A stretch of DNA of 64,000 nucleotides from Nitratireductor luteus. GTDB taxonomy: Bacteria > Pseudomonadota > Alphaproteobacteria > Rhizobiales > Rhizobiaceae. The notes beneath the pieces are model-generated. The model ran no database searches. It was given only the letters and a program-made list of their open reading frames with translations, and had not been told where the DNA came from. The stretch is taken from the NCBI RefSeq assembly GCF_026162365.1, contig NZ_JAOANW010000001.1, forward strand, positions 62,001 through 126,000. Direction: 5' to 3'. Made by a program: the position numbers and the translations under genes. Positions 10,905 to 19,885 of the stretch are shown here, in pieces (within the stretch, counting starts at the first letter, position 1; each line of letters starts with the position of its first letter).

Positions 10905-12098
10905 CTATCTCTCGACCAGCGCCATGCGCGCGTTGAACCAGTTCATGAAAGCCGAAGTCATCAGGCTGAGGCCCAGATAGACGACCAGCCAGATTGCCAC
11001 GATCTCGATGGCCTGCCCCGTCTGGTTGAGGGCAGTACCGCCCGTGGCGACCAGGTCCGGATAACCGATGGCTATCGCCAGCGACGAGTTCTTGGTCAGA
11101 TTCAGATACTGGCTCGTTAGCGGCGGGATGATGATGCGCAGGGCCTGGGGCACGATGACAAGCCGCAGGGCCTGCCGCGGGCGCAGGCCCAGCGCGAACG
11201 AGGCCTCCGTCTGTCCGTGGCTGACGCCCAGCACGCCTGCCCGCACGATCTCTGCAATGAACGCTGCGGTATAGAAGGACAGCGCGAGATAGAGCGACAG
11301 GAACTCCGGTTTGACCTGCATGCCGCCGCGTAGATTGAACGTGGAAAGCTCGGGGTAGGAGAATTCCAGCGGCATACCCGTCAGCACGAAGGCCAGCAGG
11401 GGCAGCCCGACAATAAGACCCAGGCTCGTCAGGAAAACCGGGAATTGCTGCCCGGTGGCCTCCTGGCGTTTATAGGCCCAGCGCCGCACGAAGAACGCGA
11501 AGACCAGCGCCAGCAGGAAGGCGATCACGATCAGGCCGGATCCCTCTCCCCAGAGAAACTTCGGGAAATAGAAGCCGCGCCCGTTCAGATAAGTGTTGAA
11601 AGGGAGTTCAATGCTGTCGCGAGGACCGGGCAGCACCGACAGCACGCCGAAATACCAGAAGAAGATGACGAGCAGCGGCGGGATATTGCGGAAGACCTCG
11701 ACATAGACGAGGCAGATCCGGTTGATCAGCCAGTTCTTGGACAGCCGTCCGACACCGACGATGAAGCCGATTACGGTAGCCGTGGCAATGCCCAGCACCG
11801 CCACCAGAAGCGTGTTCAGCAAGCCGACCAGCAGGGCCCGACCATAGGTCGAGTCCGACGTGTACTCGATCATGCTCTGACCGATGTCGAAGCCGGCGCG
11901 ACTTTGCAGAAAGCCGAATCCCGACGCGATATTGGCGCGCTGCAGATTGGCTACGGTATTGCCGACGATCCAGTAGACGAAGGCGAAGAGGCCGACAAAG
12001 ACGATGACCTGATACGCGATCGATCGAAGCTTTGGATCATAAAGCAACGGTACTCGGGGAGCCTCACGGCCCTCCGCGACTGAGTCCTGGGTTGCCAT
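10905..12098 (-). CDS. aapQ: General L-amino acid ABC transporter, permease
   Basis: The first permease subunit of the Aap importer, 397 residues. An N-terminal membrane segment (about 28–46) precedes a HisM-type permease domain that begins near YGRALLVGLLNTLLVAVLGI. The domain is split by a long insertion with further hydrophobic helices (about 185–240), as in known AapQ proteins. The EAA loop is EASFALGLRPRQALRLVIVP (about 305–324). It is separated from aapJ by 71 bases that contain a perfect hairpin, which may let the binding protein be made in excess of the permeases. Confidence 0.94.
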   Translation of the reverse strand: MATQDSVAEGREAPRVPLLYDPKLRSIAYQVIVFVGLFAFVYWIVGNTVANLQRANIASGFGFLQSRAGFDIGQSMIEYTSDSTYGRALLVGLLNTLLVAVLGIATATVIGFIVGVGRLSKNWLINRICLVYVEVFRNIPPLLVIFFWYFGVLSVLPGPRDSIELPFNTYLNGRGFYFPKFLWGEGSGLIVIAFLLALVFAFFVRRWAYKRQEATGQQFPVFLTSLGLIVGLPLLAFVLTGMPLEFSYPELSTFNLRGGMQVKPEFLSLYLALSFYTAAFIAEIVRAGVLGVSHGQTEASFALGLRPRQALRLVIVPQALRIIIPPLTSQYLNLTKNSSLAIAIGYPDLVATGGTALNQTGQAIEIVAIWLVVYLGLSLMTSAFMNWFNARMALVER

Positions 12099-12116
12099 AT
12101 CGATACCCGATGAGGG

Positions 12117-12145
12117 GGGCGAAAGGCGGCTGCCGCCTTTCGCCC
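12117..12145 (-). terminator. Perfect 13-bp stem-loop between aapJ and aapQ
   Basis: GGGCGAAAGGCGG and its exact reverse complement flank a three-base CTG loop. There is no T-run on the minus strand, so it is unlikely to be a full intrinsic terminator. Its position just after a binding-protein gene and before the permease genes is typical of hairpins that stabilise the upstream mRNA or attenuate read-through. The function is inferred; the structure is seen directly. Confidence 0.7.
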
Positions 12146-12169
12146 GTCATGAAGGCGAAGTTTCGTCGA

Positions 12170-13201
12170 TCAGCGGATCGGCGGGCCGTACTGAATGCCG
12201 CCCTTGGTCCACAGCGCATTGATGCCGCGGTTGATCTTGAGCGGGCTCTCGGCGCCTACATTGCGCTCGAAGATTTCTCCGTAGTTTCCGACATGCCTGA
12301 TGATGCGGACAACCCAGTCTTCTTCAAGCCCCAGATCTGCGGCCAGCTTGGACCCTTCCTCGGTGCCGAGCATGCGCGAGATGTTGGGATTGTCGGACTT
12401 CAGCATCTCGTCGAGATTGTCTTGGGTAATGCCGTATTCCTCGGCATTCAGCATCGCGAAATAGACCCATTTCGCGATGTCGAACCACTGATCGTCGCCA
12501 TGGCGCACGACCGGGCCGAGCGGCTCCTTCGAGATGATCTCGGGCAGCACGACATGGTCGTCCGGATTGGCCAGCGTGAGGCGGATTGCGTAGAGGCCCG
12601 ACTGGTCGGTGGTGTAGACGTCGCAACGGCCTGAATCATAAGCCGCATTCACCTCTTCGAGCTTCTCGAACACAACAGGATTGTATTCCATGTTGTTGGC
12701 CTTGAAGTAATCGGCCAGATTGAGCTCGGTCGTGGTGCCGGATTGCACGCAGACGGCAGCACCGGAAAGCTGAAGGGCGGAGTTAATGCCCTGAAGCTTC
12801 TTCGCGTTGATCATGAAACCCTGGCCGTCATAGTAGGTGACGCCGGCAAAGTTGAGGCCGAGCGCGGTATCGCGGCTGATGGTCCAGGTGGTGTTTCGCG
12901 AGAGGATGTCGACCTCGCCCGACTGGAGCGCGGTGAAGCGTTCCTTGGCGGTCAGCGCCGTGAAGCGAACGGCGTCCGGATCGTCGAAGATCGCAGCGGC
13001 TACGGCGCGGCAGTAATCGACGTCCAGGCCTGTCCAGTCGCCACTGTCGTCCGGCGCACTGAAACCGGCAAGACCGGTGGAAACGCCGCACTGCACGTAA
13101 CCCTTCGACTTCACGTCGTCCAGGGTGGCTGCCGAGGCTGGAGCTGCCGCGATGGCAACGGCCGAGCCGAGCAGTGCCGTGATAAGTTTCTTCATGTTCA
13201 T
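12170..13201 (-). CDS. aapJ: General L-amino acid ABC transporter, periplasmic binding protein
   Basis: Binds L-amino acids in the periplasm and delivers them to AapQM. The 343-residue precursor starts with a clear Sec signal (MNMKKLITALLGSAVAIAAA, cleavage likely after ASA near residue 24). The mature part matches the family 3 solute-binding fold: VQCGVSTGLAGFSAPDDSG near the N-terminus, and DVDYCRAVAAAIF. ATG 13195, two codons later, is an equally possible start. It is the promoter-proximal gene of the operon and is divergent from the PLP-dependent lyase gene. Confidence 0.95.
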   Translation of the reverse strand: MNMKKLITALLGSAVAIAAAPASAATLDDVKSKGYVQCGVSTGLAGFSAPDDSGDWTGLDVDYCRAVAAAIFDDPDAVRFTALTAKERFTALQSGEVDILSRNTTWTISRDTALGLNFAGVTYYDGQGFMINAKKLQGINSALQLSGAAVCVQSGTTTELNLADYFKANNMEYNPVVFEKLEEVNAAYDSGRCDVYTTDQSGLYAIRLTLANPDDHVVLPEIISKEPLGPVVRHGDDQWFDIAKWVYFAMLNAEEYGITQDNLDEMLKSDNPNISRMLGTEEGSKLAADLGLEEDWVVRIIRHVGNYGEIFERNVGAESPLKINRGINALWTKGGIQYGPPIR

Positions 13202-13485
13202 TGACCCTTTATTTTTAGCGTACAGGGTTCATCCCCTTGGTTACTTGTGCGGAAGCTTGCGTATCCATTCAGATGAACACCTGTATCGGTTGCACGCTTC
13301 CTCTCCCATGCACAGAGCCCATCGAATGCCATATTGCAGCGCGGGTCAAGTGCGAAAGGGACAATGATGTCAATTGGCTCCGGCCTGCCGCGTACAAGGC
13401 GGCGCAGGGTTGTGCTGCGGGCGCGAAGAAATTAATCGAGGACAATCGCCGTGCAAGCGGCCCTACCAGAAACGAAGGCAACATT

Positions 13486-14652
13486 ATGGGCAAGAACAAC
13501 GCGACGCATGGCGTGAACACAAGGCTAGCGCATGTCGGCAACGACCCGCGCGACTTTCACGGCTTCGTCAATCCCCCGGTCGTCCATGCCTCGACGGTGC
13601 TCTTTCCCGACGCGGCCACGATGGCCGCGCGGAGTCAAAAATATACTTATGGCACGCGCGGGACACCCACCACGGATGCCCTCGGGGCGGCGGTCGATGC
13701 GCTGGAAGGATCGGCCGGCACGATCGCCGTGCCGTCGGGCTTGGCTGCGGTCTGCGTCCCGCTGCTCGGCTTTCTTTCTGCGGGCGACCATGTGCTGATC
13801 GTCGACTCGGTTTATCATCCTACCCGCCGTTTCGCCGACACGATGCTCAAGCGGCTTGGCGTGGAGGTGGAATATTACGATCCGCTGGTCGGCGCAGACA
13901 TAGCACGGCTGATCAAGGGCAACACGAAGGTCGTCTTTACCGAGTCGCCCGGCTCGAACACCTTCGAGATGCAGGACATTCCCGCCATCGCCGCCGCCGC
14001 CCATGCGGCGGGCGCCGTCGTGATGATGGATAACACATGGGCCACACCGCTTTATTTCCGGCCGCTCGATTTCGGCGTCGATATCTCCATCCACGCTGCT
14101 ACCAAATATCCGGCCGGCCATTCCGACATTCTGCTCGGCACCGTATCGGCCAACGAAGCCTGCTGGGGGCGGCTTTACGACGCCTATCTGACGATGGGCG
14201 TGTGCGCCGGCCCGGACGATGTCTATCAAGTGTTGCGAGGGCTGCGCACCATGGGCGTACGGCTCGATCGTCATCAGCAAAGTGCACTGCACCTTGCCCA
14301 GTGGCTGGAAGGCCAGGACGGCGTGGCTCAGGTCCTGCATCCGGCCCTTCCCTCCCATCCCGGCCACGCCATCTGGAAGCGCGATTTTTCCGGTGCCAGC
14401 GGCATCTTCTCCATCGTTCTCGATGGCGGTGGCCAGGCGCAGGCCCATGCCTTTCTCGATGCGCTGGAGATTTTCGGGCTCGGCTATTCCTGGGGCGGAT
14501 TCGAGAGCCTTGCGGTGCATGTGCAACTCGACGACCGGACCGTTGCAAAGGGGCCCGAGGCCGGTCCAGTCATACGCCTGCAGATCGGCCTCGAGGACGT
14601 CGACGACCTCCAAGCCGACATCGAGAAAGGGCTGGCTGCCGCAGCCCGCTAG
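13486..14652 (+). CDS. metC: Cystathionine beta-lyase (PLP-dependent Cys/Met metabolism enzyme)
   Basis: A 388-residue member of the Cys/Met metabolism PLP enzyme family, expected to cleave cystathionine to homocysteine, pyruvate and ammonia in methionine synthesis. The PLP lysine is K207 in ATKYPAGHSD, preceded by the Asp of MMDNTWATP that contacts the pyridine nitrogen. KYTYGTRGTPT near residue 51 gives the phosphate-contacting Tyr and Arg of the neighbouring subunit. The ATG at 13486 has GAAGG upstream; the long in-frame extension before it looks non-coding. Related enzymes (cystathionine gamma-synthase, gamma-lyase) share these motifs, so the exact reaction is the least certain point. Confidence 0.85.
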   Translation: MGKNNATHGVNTRLAHVGNDPRDFHGFVNPPVVHASTVLFPDAATMAARSQKYTYGTRGTPTTDALGAAVDALEGSAGTIAVPSGLAAVCVPLLGFLSAGDHVLIVDSVYHPTRRFADTMLKRLGVEVEYYDPLVGADIARLIKGNTKVVFTESPGSNTFEMQDIPAIAAAAHAAGAVVMMDNTWATPLYFRPLDFGVDISIHAATKYPAGHSDILLGTVSANEACWGRLYDAYLTMGVCAGPDDVYQVLRGLRTMGVRLDRHQQSALHLAQWLEGQDGVAQVLHPALPSHPGHAIWKRDFSGASGIFSIVLDGGGQAQAHAFLDALEIFGLGYSWGGFESLAVHVQLDDRTVAKGPEAGPVIRLQIGLEDVDDLQADIEKGLAAAAR

Positions 14653-14657
14653 CGCGC

Positions 14658-14679
14658 CGTGCGTCCATTCGGACGCACG
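14658..14679 (+). terminator. Hairpin downstream of metC
   Basis: CGTGCGTCC and GGACGCACG form a perfect 9-bp stem around ATTC, six bases after the metC stop. No T-run follows, so it may be a weak or Rho-assisted terminator. Confidence 0.45.
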
Positions 14680-14765
14680 AAGGACGCTCCATCTAGGTGT
14701 TGTTCAGCATTTTTCTGGTCGCTCCAGAGGAGAGATCGCGCCCGTCTGTCGCTGGGATCCCGGCG

Positions 14766-15527
14766 TCAGGCGACGATCTCAATGGGCACAGACTGCATGA
14801 TTCGGTCACGCCCGGCCCTCTTGGCTTCATACAGGAAGGCATCGGCCTCGTTGAGCACGTCGTCGACGGACTGGCCAGCGCGGTGCATCGACAGGCCGAT
14901 GCTGACAGAGGTTTGCAGCCCCTCTATGCCGGCGGAGCGGCCGGCTTCCCGGCAGGCGCGGTGAATGCGGTCACAGACCCTGCGCGCCTGCTCCAAATTT
15001 ACTCCCGGCAAAAGCACGACGAACTCCTCGCCGCCCAGGCGTGCGGCGATATCGACATCGCGCGATGCCGCGCGGATCGCTTCTCCCATGATCTGGATGA
15101 CGCGGTCGCCGGTGGCATGGCCGTAGTGGTCGTTGATGCGTTTGAAGTGGTCGATGTCGATATATAGGATCGCGCCCGCTGGCGCATTGCGCGCCTCCGA
15201 CAATACCTTCTCAGCCAGAATCATGAACTCGCGCCGGTTCTTGAGGCCGGTGAGATAGTCGGTCCTCGCGGCGTGATCGAGCTCTTCGGCCAGCCTGAAG
15301 ACCTTGGCGGTCTGGCGCAGGAACATGCAGGCGATAGGAAAAGCGATGGCGATCGTGATGACCGCGGTCAGAAAGAGGTCGAGAAGCAGCCGATCGGCGA
15401 AGAAGATGCTGTAGAAGAACACCGTCAGCGCCTCCGCCGCGACGGTGGCTATCGCCGTGATCAGAAGGCCCTGCCGCCAGATCGGCCATTCCTTCATACA
15501 GCCGTACAGCCCGTCGATTCCGCTCAC
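14766..15527 (-). CDS. Membrane-bound diguanylate cyclase (GGDEF)
   Basis: Predicted to make cyclic di-GMP from two GTP. The 253-residue protein has two hydrophobic helices (about residues 20–42 and 48–72) and then a single GGDEF domain starting at DYLTGLKNRREF. The active-site motif is GGEEF, an accepted active variant. An RDVD motif exactly five residues before it is a complete RxxD inhibitory site, so product feedback is likely. No PAS, GAF or CHASE sensor domain is visible. GTG 15527 is chosen because GGGAGG lies just upstream at workable spacing; GTG 15533 is too close to that site, and ATG 15491–15497 is a later alternative. Confidence 0.85.
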   Translation of the reverse strand: MSGIDGLYGCMKEWPIWRQGLLITAIATVAAEALTVFFYSIFFADRLLLDLFLTAVITIAIAFPIACMFLRQTAKVFRLAEELDHAARTDYLTGLKNRREFMILAEKVLSEARNAPAGAILYIDIDHFKRINDHYGHATGDRVIQIMGEAIRAASRDVDIAARLGGEEFVVLLPGVNLEQARRVCDRIHRACREAGRSAGIEGLQTSVSIGLSMHRAGQSVDDVLNEADAFLYEAKRAGRDRIMQSVPIEIVA

Positions 15528-16024
15528 CCACACCTCCCTTGGCTGGCCGCATGATAGGCCGGGCAGGTAAGCATCCGGTTATCAGCACACACGGATTTCA
15601 GCGATTTCGCAGGGTGCGAGGACGATGGCGCTCGGCCGGGTCGTCGTCGTTTCCGTCGTTTTTCAACCTCCCCGCTATTTGCCCATAACCGTCTCTCTGC
15701 CTCACACAGGATACATGATCGAACGCATCCAGAGGGCTCCCAACCGCCTGGCTCGCACCGCCTCCAGTTATCCCTGCCGCCAGAAAGCGGAATACGAGGG
15801 TGCGGTTGCCGGCGAGCTCTTCGAGCGCAGCCGCGCCTCGGACACGAGGTGAAACGCTGCCGTGTGCGCTCAGAATAGCCGGTCCTCCCGCCCCCCGGAC
15901 CGGCTTGCCCAAAGCCTCGTCTGCCGTGCCTTCGGGCATCGTCAGGCGGGGCTTTGGGACCCTTCCCTGGTAACAGTAAGCGTGACCGTCAGATATCCGC
16001 AACGCCAGCCAATGGACGCGCTAC
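15528..16024. other. No recognisable gene
   Basis: About 500 bases with several short open frames on both strands, the longest 134 codons on the minus strand (15598–16002). Their translations are rich in Arg, Pro and Ser without a hydrophobic pattern or family motif. I see no RNA gene, repeat or mobile-element end here. Confidence 0.4.
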
Positions 16025-16255
16025 GTGCCCGCGAAGCCGCTTGTCGACAGGATGATGATCCTGAAACTTCTGGACGAATGCATTGCGCTGGGCCTTCAGG
16101 AAGAAGAATTGGACATCCTGCTCGTGCAGCACGGACCCGTCGATCTGAACCTCCTCGAAGAGTGCAAAAGGATGCATCCCGGATTCGACGGCTCGGCGCA
16201 AACGTCCATCCGGTCGATCCTCGCAGATCGGAGCCGGAATTATCGGCATCCCTGA
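16025..16255 (+). CDS. Hypothetical small protein
   Basis: A possible 76-residue protein. Its composition is more protein-like than its surroundings, with a helical, Leu/Glu-rich central part (ILKLLDECIALGLQEEELD) followed by HPGFDG. The GTG at 16025 has no clear ribosome-binding site; the tandem ATGs about nine codons later are alternatives. I recognise no family. It is on the opposite strand from the neighbouring membrane protein gene. Confidence 0.35.
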   Translation: MPAKPLVDRMMILKLLDECIALGLQEEELDILLVQHGPVDLNLLEECKRMHPGFDGSAQTSIRSILADRSRNYRHP

Positions 16256-16388
16256 TTCCAAAGGTTTGCGGTCAGGCGGAATCACCTGGCGACTGCGCAA
16301 CTGCGGAAAAACAAGGAGATGGAGCGTCCTTGTGTCGCGCGCTGATGGACGCACGGCGCGTTGACGGCACAACCCCTCGGCAGCTGCG

Positions 16389-17375
16389 CTATCTTGCCGG
16401 GGCTTCAAACGCCCCTTGCACAGCAGCCGAGACCTCGGACGCGGTTGTCTCCACGAGAGCTTCCACATCTGCCGCGAGCCTCCCCTGAGCGCTGAGCCTG
16501 CCCGAGCCGAAGGCTTCGTTGGTGCGGCCATCGAGCACGTTCCAGAAGATCGTCAATCCCTCGCCATGGGCGTGCACTTCCGACAACACCTTGATCACTG
16601 ATACCCCTTCGGCCAAGCGCATGGTGGTCTCCACCACATGAAGATAACGTTCCGGCTCCGGCACGGCGACGATGCGCGAACCGCCCTGTCCGAGTCGGCC
16701 CCATAGTGCCTGCGTAAGCTTTCTGCTGATCGACAGCGTGGTGGCTGAGGCATCGGTTGCGCGCGCGCTGTCGACCACGACAACGGGCCGCGTGTCCCCC
16801 GTGCCGCCTCTGGGTATCCCTGTCAGCAGATAGGCGCCCAGCGTTCCGGCGAAAATGGTGCACCCCACAGCAGCCAGAACGATGCGCCGGCGCCCGCTCG
16901 CGCCTGTCGCGCCCCATGACCGGAGCGGACGCCATGGAAGAGCGCGTTTGAAAACCGGCACGTAGCCGCCGAGCGGAATATCGATTCGTACTGGGTCGGC
17001 ACGGCCGTCACCCTGGTAATATGTGTGCAGCGACCGGCGTAGCTGGCCGGCCGCGATGCGGACGATGGGGTCTGTGGAAGCGTCGAAGCTGGCATCCCGG
17101 CCGAAAACGTCGACGGCCACAGTAAAGGCCTTGATGCGGTCGGAGCGGCCGGCCACCGTTTCCTCCACGATGAATCTGAGGAACCGCTTGTTGCGCTCGG
17201 AAGCCTTGAAATTCGGGTTGGCCAGCAGGGAATCGAGAGCTGAAAGGCGATAGTCCGGCTGCGGCTTGCTCGTATTGGCCACCCGCTCAGTGAGCGAGGC
17301 CATAGCCCCGGCCGCCGGCTTTTCATCTATCGGCTCGACCTGCCCGGCCGTTTTTGCGTTCGTGGCATTGCCCAT
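16389..17375 (-). CDS. Membrane protein with adenylate-cyclase-type N-terminal domain
   Basis: A 328-residue protein of unknown function. Residues ~45–145 (RFLRFIVEETVAGR, KAFTVAVDVFGRD, DPIVRIAAGQLRRSL, VRIDIPLGGYVPVF) match the N-terminal module often found ahead of cyclase or TPR regions in rhizobial proteins annotated as adenylate cyclase, possibly a winged-helix-like DNA or partner-binding unit. No cyclase catalytic domain is present. One membrane helix follows (about 163–185), then a ~140-residue C-terminal part that would face the periplasm. The layout resembles CadC-type one-component regulators, with cytoplasmic effector, single helix and periplasmic sensor; that comparison is an inference. 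Its neighbours give no functional clue. Confidence 0.7.
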   Translation of the reverse strand: MGNATNAKTAGQVEPIDEKPAAGAMASLTERVANTSKPQPDYRLSALDSLLANPNFKASERNKRFLRFIVEETVAGRSDRIKAFTVAVDVFGRDASFDASTDPIVRIAAGQLRRSLHTYYQGDGRADPVRIDIPLGGYVPVFKRALPWRPLRSWGATGASGRRRIVLAAVGCTIFAGTLGAYLLTGIPRGGTGDTRPVVVVDSARATDASATTLSISRKLTQALWGRLGQGGSRIVAVPEPERYLHVVETTMRLAEGVSVIKVLSEVHAHGEGLTIFWNVLDGRTNEAFGSGRLSAQGRLAADVEALVETTASEVSAAVQGAFEAPAR

Positions 17376-17454
17376 CGCTCGTCAACAACCTCGATTGTGG
17401 CGCATCTCCTGGAAAAGAGACCGCCGGGGCATCGCTCCGGGCCCTCAGCCGGGG

Positions 17455-17724
17455 CTACGATTGTCTGTCTTCGAAAGTGGCTTTACGCATTTTCAACGCG
17501 ATACGGACCAGGCGACGGGCATAGATCAGGCGGATCGGCATCGCCCCGTTCCGCTCCCCCGCCTCGCGGCAGGAGCGGTCGATTTTCGAGAGCTGAGACC
17601 ACAGTTCATAGGTTCCGATGGACTTTTCGTCTGCCAGCCACTGCGACCATCGTTCGACGGGTCCCGCGAAGGGAACGCCCGGGAACGGATCGAACCAGTC
17701 CTTGGCGAACAGGCGGGGTTTCAT
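17455..17724 (-). CDS. Hypothetical protein
   Basis: A possible 89-residue protein with a fairly normal amino-acid composition (Trp- and Phe-containing N-terminal half, basic C-terminal half). No family is recognised and no good ribosome-binding site is visible before the ATG. It lies upstream of, and on the same strand as, the single-helix membrane protein, so the two might be co-transcribed. Confidence 0.35.
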   Translation of the reverse strand: MKPRLFAKDWFDPFPGVPFAGPVERWSQWLADEKSIGTYELWSQLSKIDRSCREAGERNGAMPIRLIYARRLVRIALKMRKATFEDRQS

Positions 17725-17966
17725 GGCAGAACCACTGTGTCTGTCGCCGCTCGGGCCGAGCGGACCGTCATGGCGATACGGCGTATCGCCGGCGTCCTAC
17801 CTGCTCGGTTGAGAGTCCTGCCGTCTTGCTGCGCTGATTCGTTCATGGTTCGAGGTCAGCCCGACAGGCCATTATGAACAAATAAGACACCGCGCCGGAG
17901 CGCGTCAGGCCGTCTCCGGGCAGTTTCGACACAGAGGAGGAGCGACTTGTCAGGTCATTGAAAAAC

Positions 17967-18041
17967 TGGTGCTGCCGGAGAGATTTGAACTCTCGGCCTC
18001 TCCCTTACCAAGGGAGTGCTCTACCCCTGAGCTACGGCAGC
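17967..18041 (-). tRNA. tRNA-Thr (GGT)
   Basis: The minus strand folds into a complete cloverleaf: acceptor GCTGCCG pairing with CGGCAGC, a D arm, an anticodon stem CTCCC/GGGAG around the loop TTGGTAA giving anticodon GGT, a T arm with GTTCAAATC, discriminator A, and an encoded CCA end. It reads threonine ACC/ACT codons. With CCA it is 75 bases. Confidence 0.95.
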
Positions 18042-18202
18042 ATATGAGCGCGTAATGTGCGTCCCAAGGGCGCATGCGCTGTAAGTCGGCGGCGTTCTGC
18101 CATATCGTATGGCCAAGCGCAAGCACTAGCTCGACGTTACAGAACGGGTATTTTGGCCGCACTACACGTTGAATACCGGCCATTGTGGGAAGGAGTAGGA
18201 AA

Positions 18203-18400
18203 TTGTCCGCCAAAGATCAGGGAAGGCCCGAAAGAGCGAGCAGCAAGGGTGACGCGCGCGCGGAGCGGCTGGCGGCTGAACTGCGGGCCAATCTGGCGCG
18301 TCGAAAGGCACAGGCGCGATCCAGGCGAGCCGGCGAGGCGGATCACCGGGACGAAGGAATCCCCTCGGCGAAGCCTGACGATGACGACAGCCGGTCGTGA
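18203..18400 (+). CDS. Small basic protein upstream of murA
   Basis: A 65-residue, strongly charged protein, with an Arg/Lys/Ala-rich middle (RLAAELRANLARRKAQARSR) and an acidic end (DDDDSRS). Short proteins of this appearance precede murA in related genomes, to the best of my recollection; no function is known. The start is chosen as TTG 18203 because AAGGAG lies seven bases upstream; GTG 18185 is in frame but has no ribosome-binding site. A predicted helical, soluble, possibly nucleic-acid-associated protein is all that can be inferred. Confidence 0.6.
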   Translation: MSAKDQGRPERASSKGDARAERLAAELRANLARRKAQARSRRAGEADHRDEGIPSAKPDDDDSRS

Positions 18401-18505
18401 AGGTTTCCGGCAGGCGCGCATTTTCTTGAACAGTACGGCGGCTTGCTCTAGACCGGGCAACCAACCTTAGACAATCTGGGGCAATTCCCCGGGAAAGAGA
18501 CGTTC

Positions 18506-19795
18506 ATGGACCGTATTCGCATTCGGGGGGGCAGCGCGCTCAACGGCACGATTCCTGTCTCCGGGGCAAAAAACGCAGCGCTTCCCCTGATGATCGCGTC
18601 GCTTCTGACCGACGATACGCTGACACTGGAGAATGTCCCGCATTTGGCCGATGTCGAGCAGCTCATCCGCATCCTCGGCAATCACGGCGTCGATTATTCG
18701 GTGAACGGCCGCCGCGAGAATCAGGACAAGGGTTACTCGCGCACCATCCATTTCACCGCGCGCAGCATCGTCGATACGACCGCGCCTTATGAGCTTGTCT
18801 CCAAGATGCGGGCGAGTTTCTGGGTGATTGGCCCGCTTTTGGCGCGCAGAGGTGAGGCGCGGGTCTCGCTGCCCGGCGGCTGCGCGATCGGCACGCGGCC
18901 TGTCGATCTGTTTATCGATGGCCTGCGGGCGCTTGGCGCGGAGATCGATATCGAGGGCGGTTACGCCAATGCCCGAACCAGGAACGGGCTCGTGGGAACA
19001 CGCTATGTGTTTCCCAAGGTTTCCGTCGGCGCGACGCATGTTCTGATGATGGCGGCCGCGCTCGCCAAGGGCGAGACGGTGCTGGAGAACGCCGCGCGCG
19101 AACCCGAAGTGGTGAACCTGGCCGAATGCCTGAACGCCATGGGCGCGAAGATTTCGGGCGCGGGCACGGCGACGATCGTGATCGAAGGCGTGTCGTCGCT
19201 CTCGGGCGCGCGCCATCGCATCATTCCCGACCGCATCGAGACCGGCACCTATGCGATGGCGGTGGCGATGACCGGTGGAGACGTATTCCTGGAAGGAGCG
19301 CGCCCCGACCTGCTGGAATCAGCCCTCAGCATCATCGAGCAGACCGGCGCCGAAATCACCCGGGCCAATACCGGCATCCGCGTGCGGCGCAACGGCGCCG
19401 GAATCGCGCCGGTCGACGTGTCGACGGATCCTTTCCCCGGCTTTCCGACCGATTTGCAGGCGCAGTTCATGGCGCTGATGACGATGGCGAAGGGCACCTC
19501 GCACATCACCGAAACGATCTTCGAGAACCGTTTCATGCATGTGCAGGAACTGGCCAGACTTGGCGCCAAGATTTCGCTGTCGGGACAGACTGCCATCGTG
19601 GAGGGCGTGGGTCAGCTCAATGGAGCGCCTGTCATGGCGACCGACCTTCGGGCCTCGGTCTCGCTCGTCATTGCCGGACTTGCGGCGGAGGGCGACACGC
19701 TGGTCAATCGCGTTTATCACCTCGACCGCGGCTTTGAACGGCTCGAGGAAAAGCTGTCGGGCTGCGGCGCGGAGATCGAACGGATTTCAGGCTGA
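18506..19795 (+). CDS. murA: UDP-N-acetylglucosamine 1-carboxyvinyltransferase
   Basis: Catalyses the first committed step of peptidoglycan synthesis, transferring enolpyruvate from PEP to UDP-GlcNAc in the cytoplasm. The 429-residue protein opens with [20 protein letters not shown] and the KNAALPLM motif (Lys22 and Asn23 of the EPT fold). The catalytic cysteine targeted by fosfomycin is in the loop around [14 protein letters not shown], so the enzyme should be fosfomycin-sensitive. The conserved ending includes [13 protein letters not shown]. The length and both EPT half-domains are normal. It begins a same-strand run that continues to infA. Confidence 0.97.
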   Translation: MDRIRIRGGSALNGTIPVSGAKNAALPLMIASLLTDDTLTLENVPHLADVEQLIRILGNHGVDYSVNGRRENQDKGYSRTIHFTARSIVDTTAPYELVSKMRASFWVIGPLLARRGEARVSLPGGCAIGTRPVDLFIDGLRALGAEIDIEGGYANARTRNGLVGTRYVFPKVSVGATHVLMMAAALAKGETVLENAAREPEVVNLAECLNAMGAKISGAGTATIVIEGVSSLSGARHRIIPDRIETGTYAMAVAMTGGDVFLEGARPDLLESALSIIEQTGAEITRANTGIRVRRNGAGIAPVDVSTDPFPGFPTDLQAQFMALMTMAKGTSHITETIFENRFMHVQELARLGAKISLSGQTAIVEGVGQLNGAPVMATDLRASVSLVIAGLAAEGDTLVNRVYHLDRGFERLEEKLSGCGAEIERISG

Positions 19796-19885
19796 AGTTG
19801 GCCTGGTGTCGCCGAAATACCGGAGCGCTTGTGCCGCTGCTCGGGGACTTGGCGCGAATGATTGCGTAGCGGTCGGAGAGTGTGA

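Noticed and set aside
8781-11120. A long 779-codon plus-strand open frame over the aap genes
   Set aside because: It runs antisense to aapP and aapM, which have complete family motifs. Its translation is rich in His, Asp, Gln and Arg, typical of a GC-rich shadow frame.
13202-13485. Possible SAM-II or other riboswitch before the metC-like gene
   Set aside because: The 284-base leader was read for the conserved SAM-II core and none was seen. No other known riboswitch core was recognised.
15598-16002. A 134-codon minus-strand frame
   Set aside because: No ribosome-binding site, no hydrophobic pattern, and no recognisable motif; low-complexity Arg/Gly/Ala composition.
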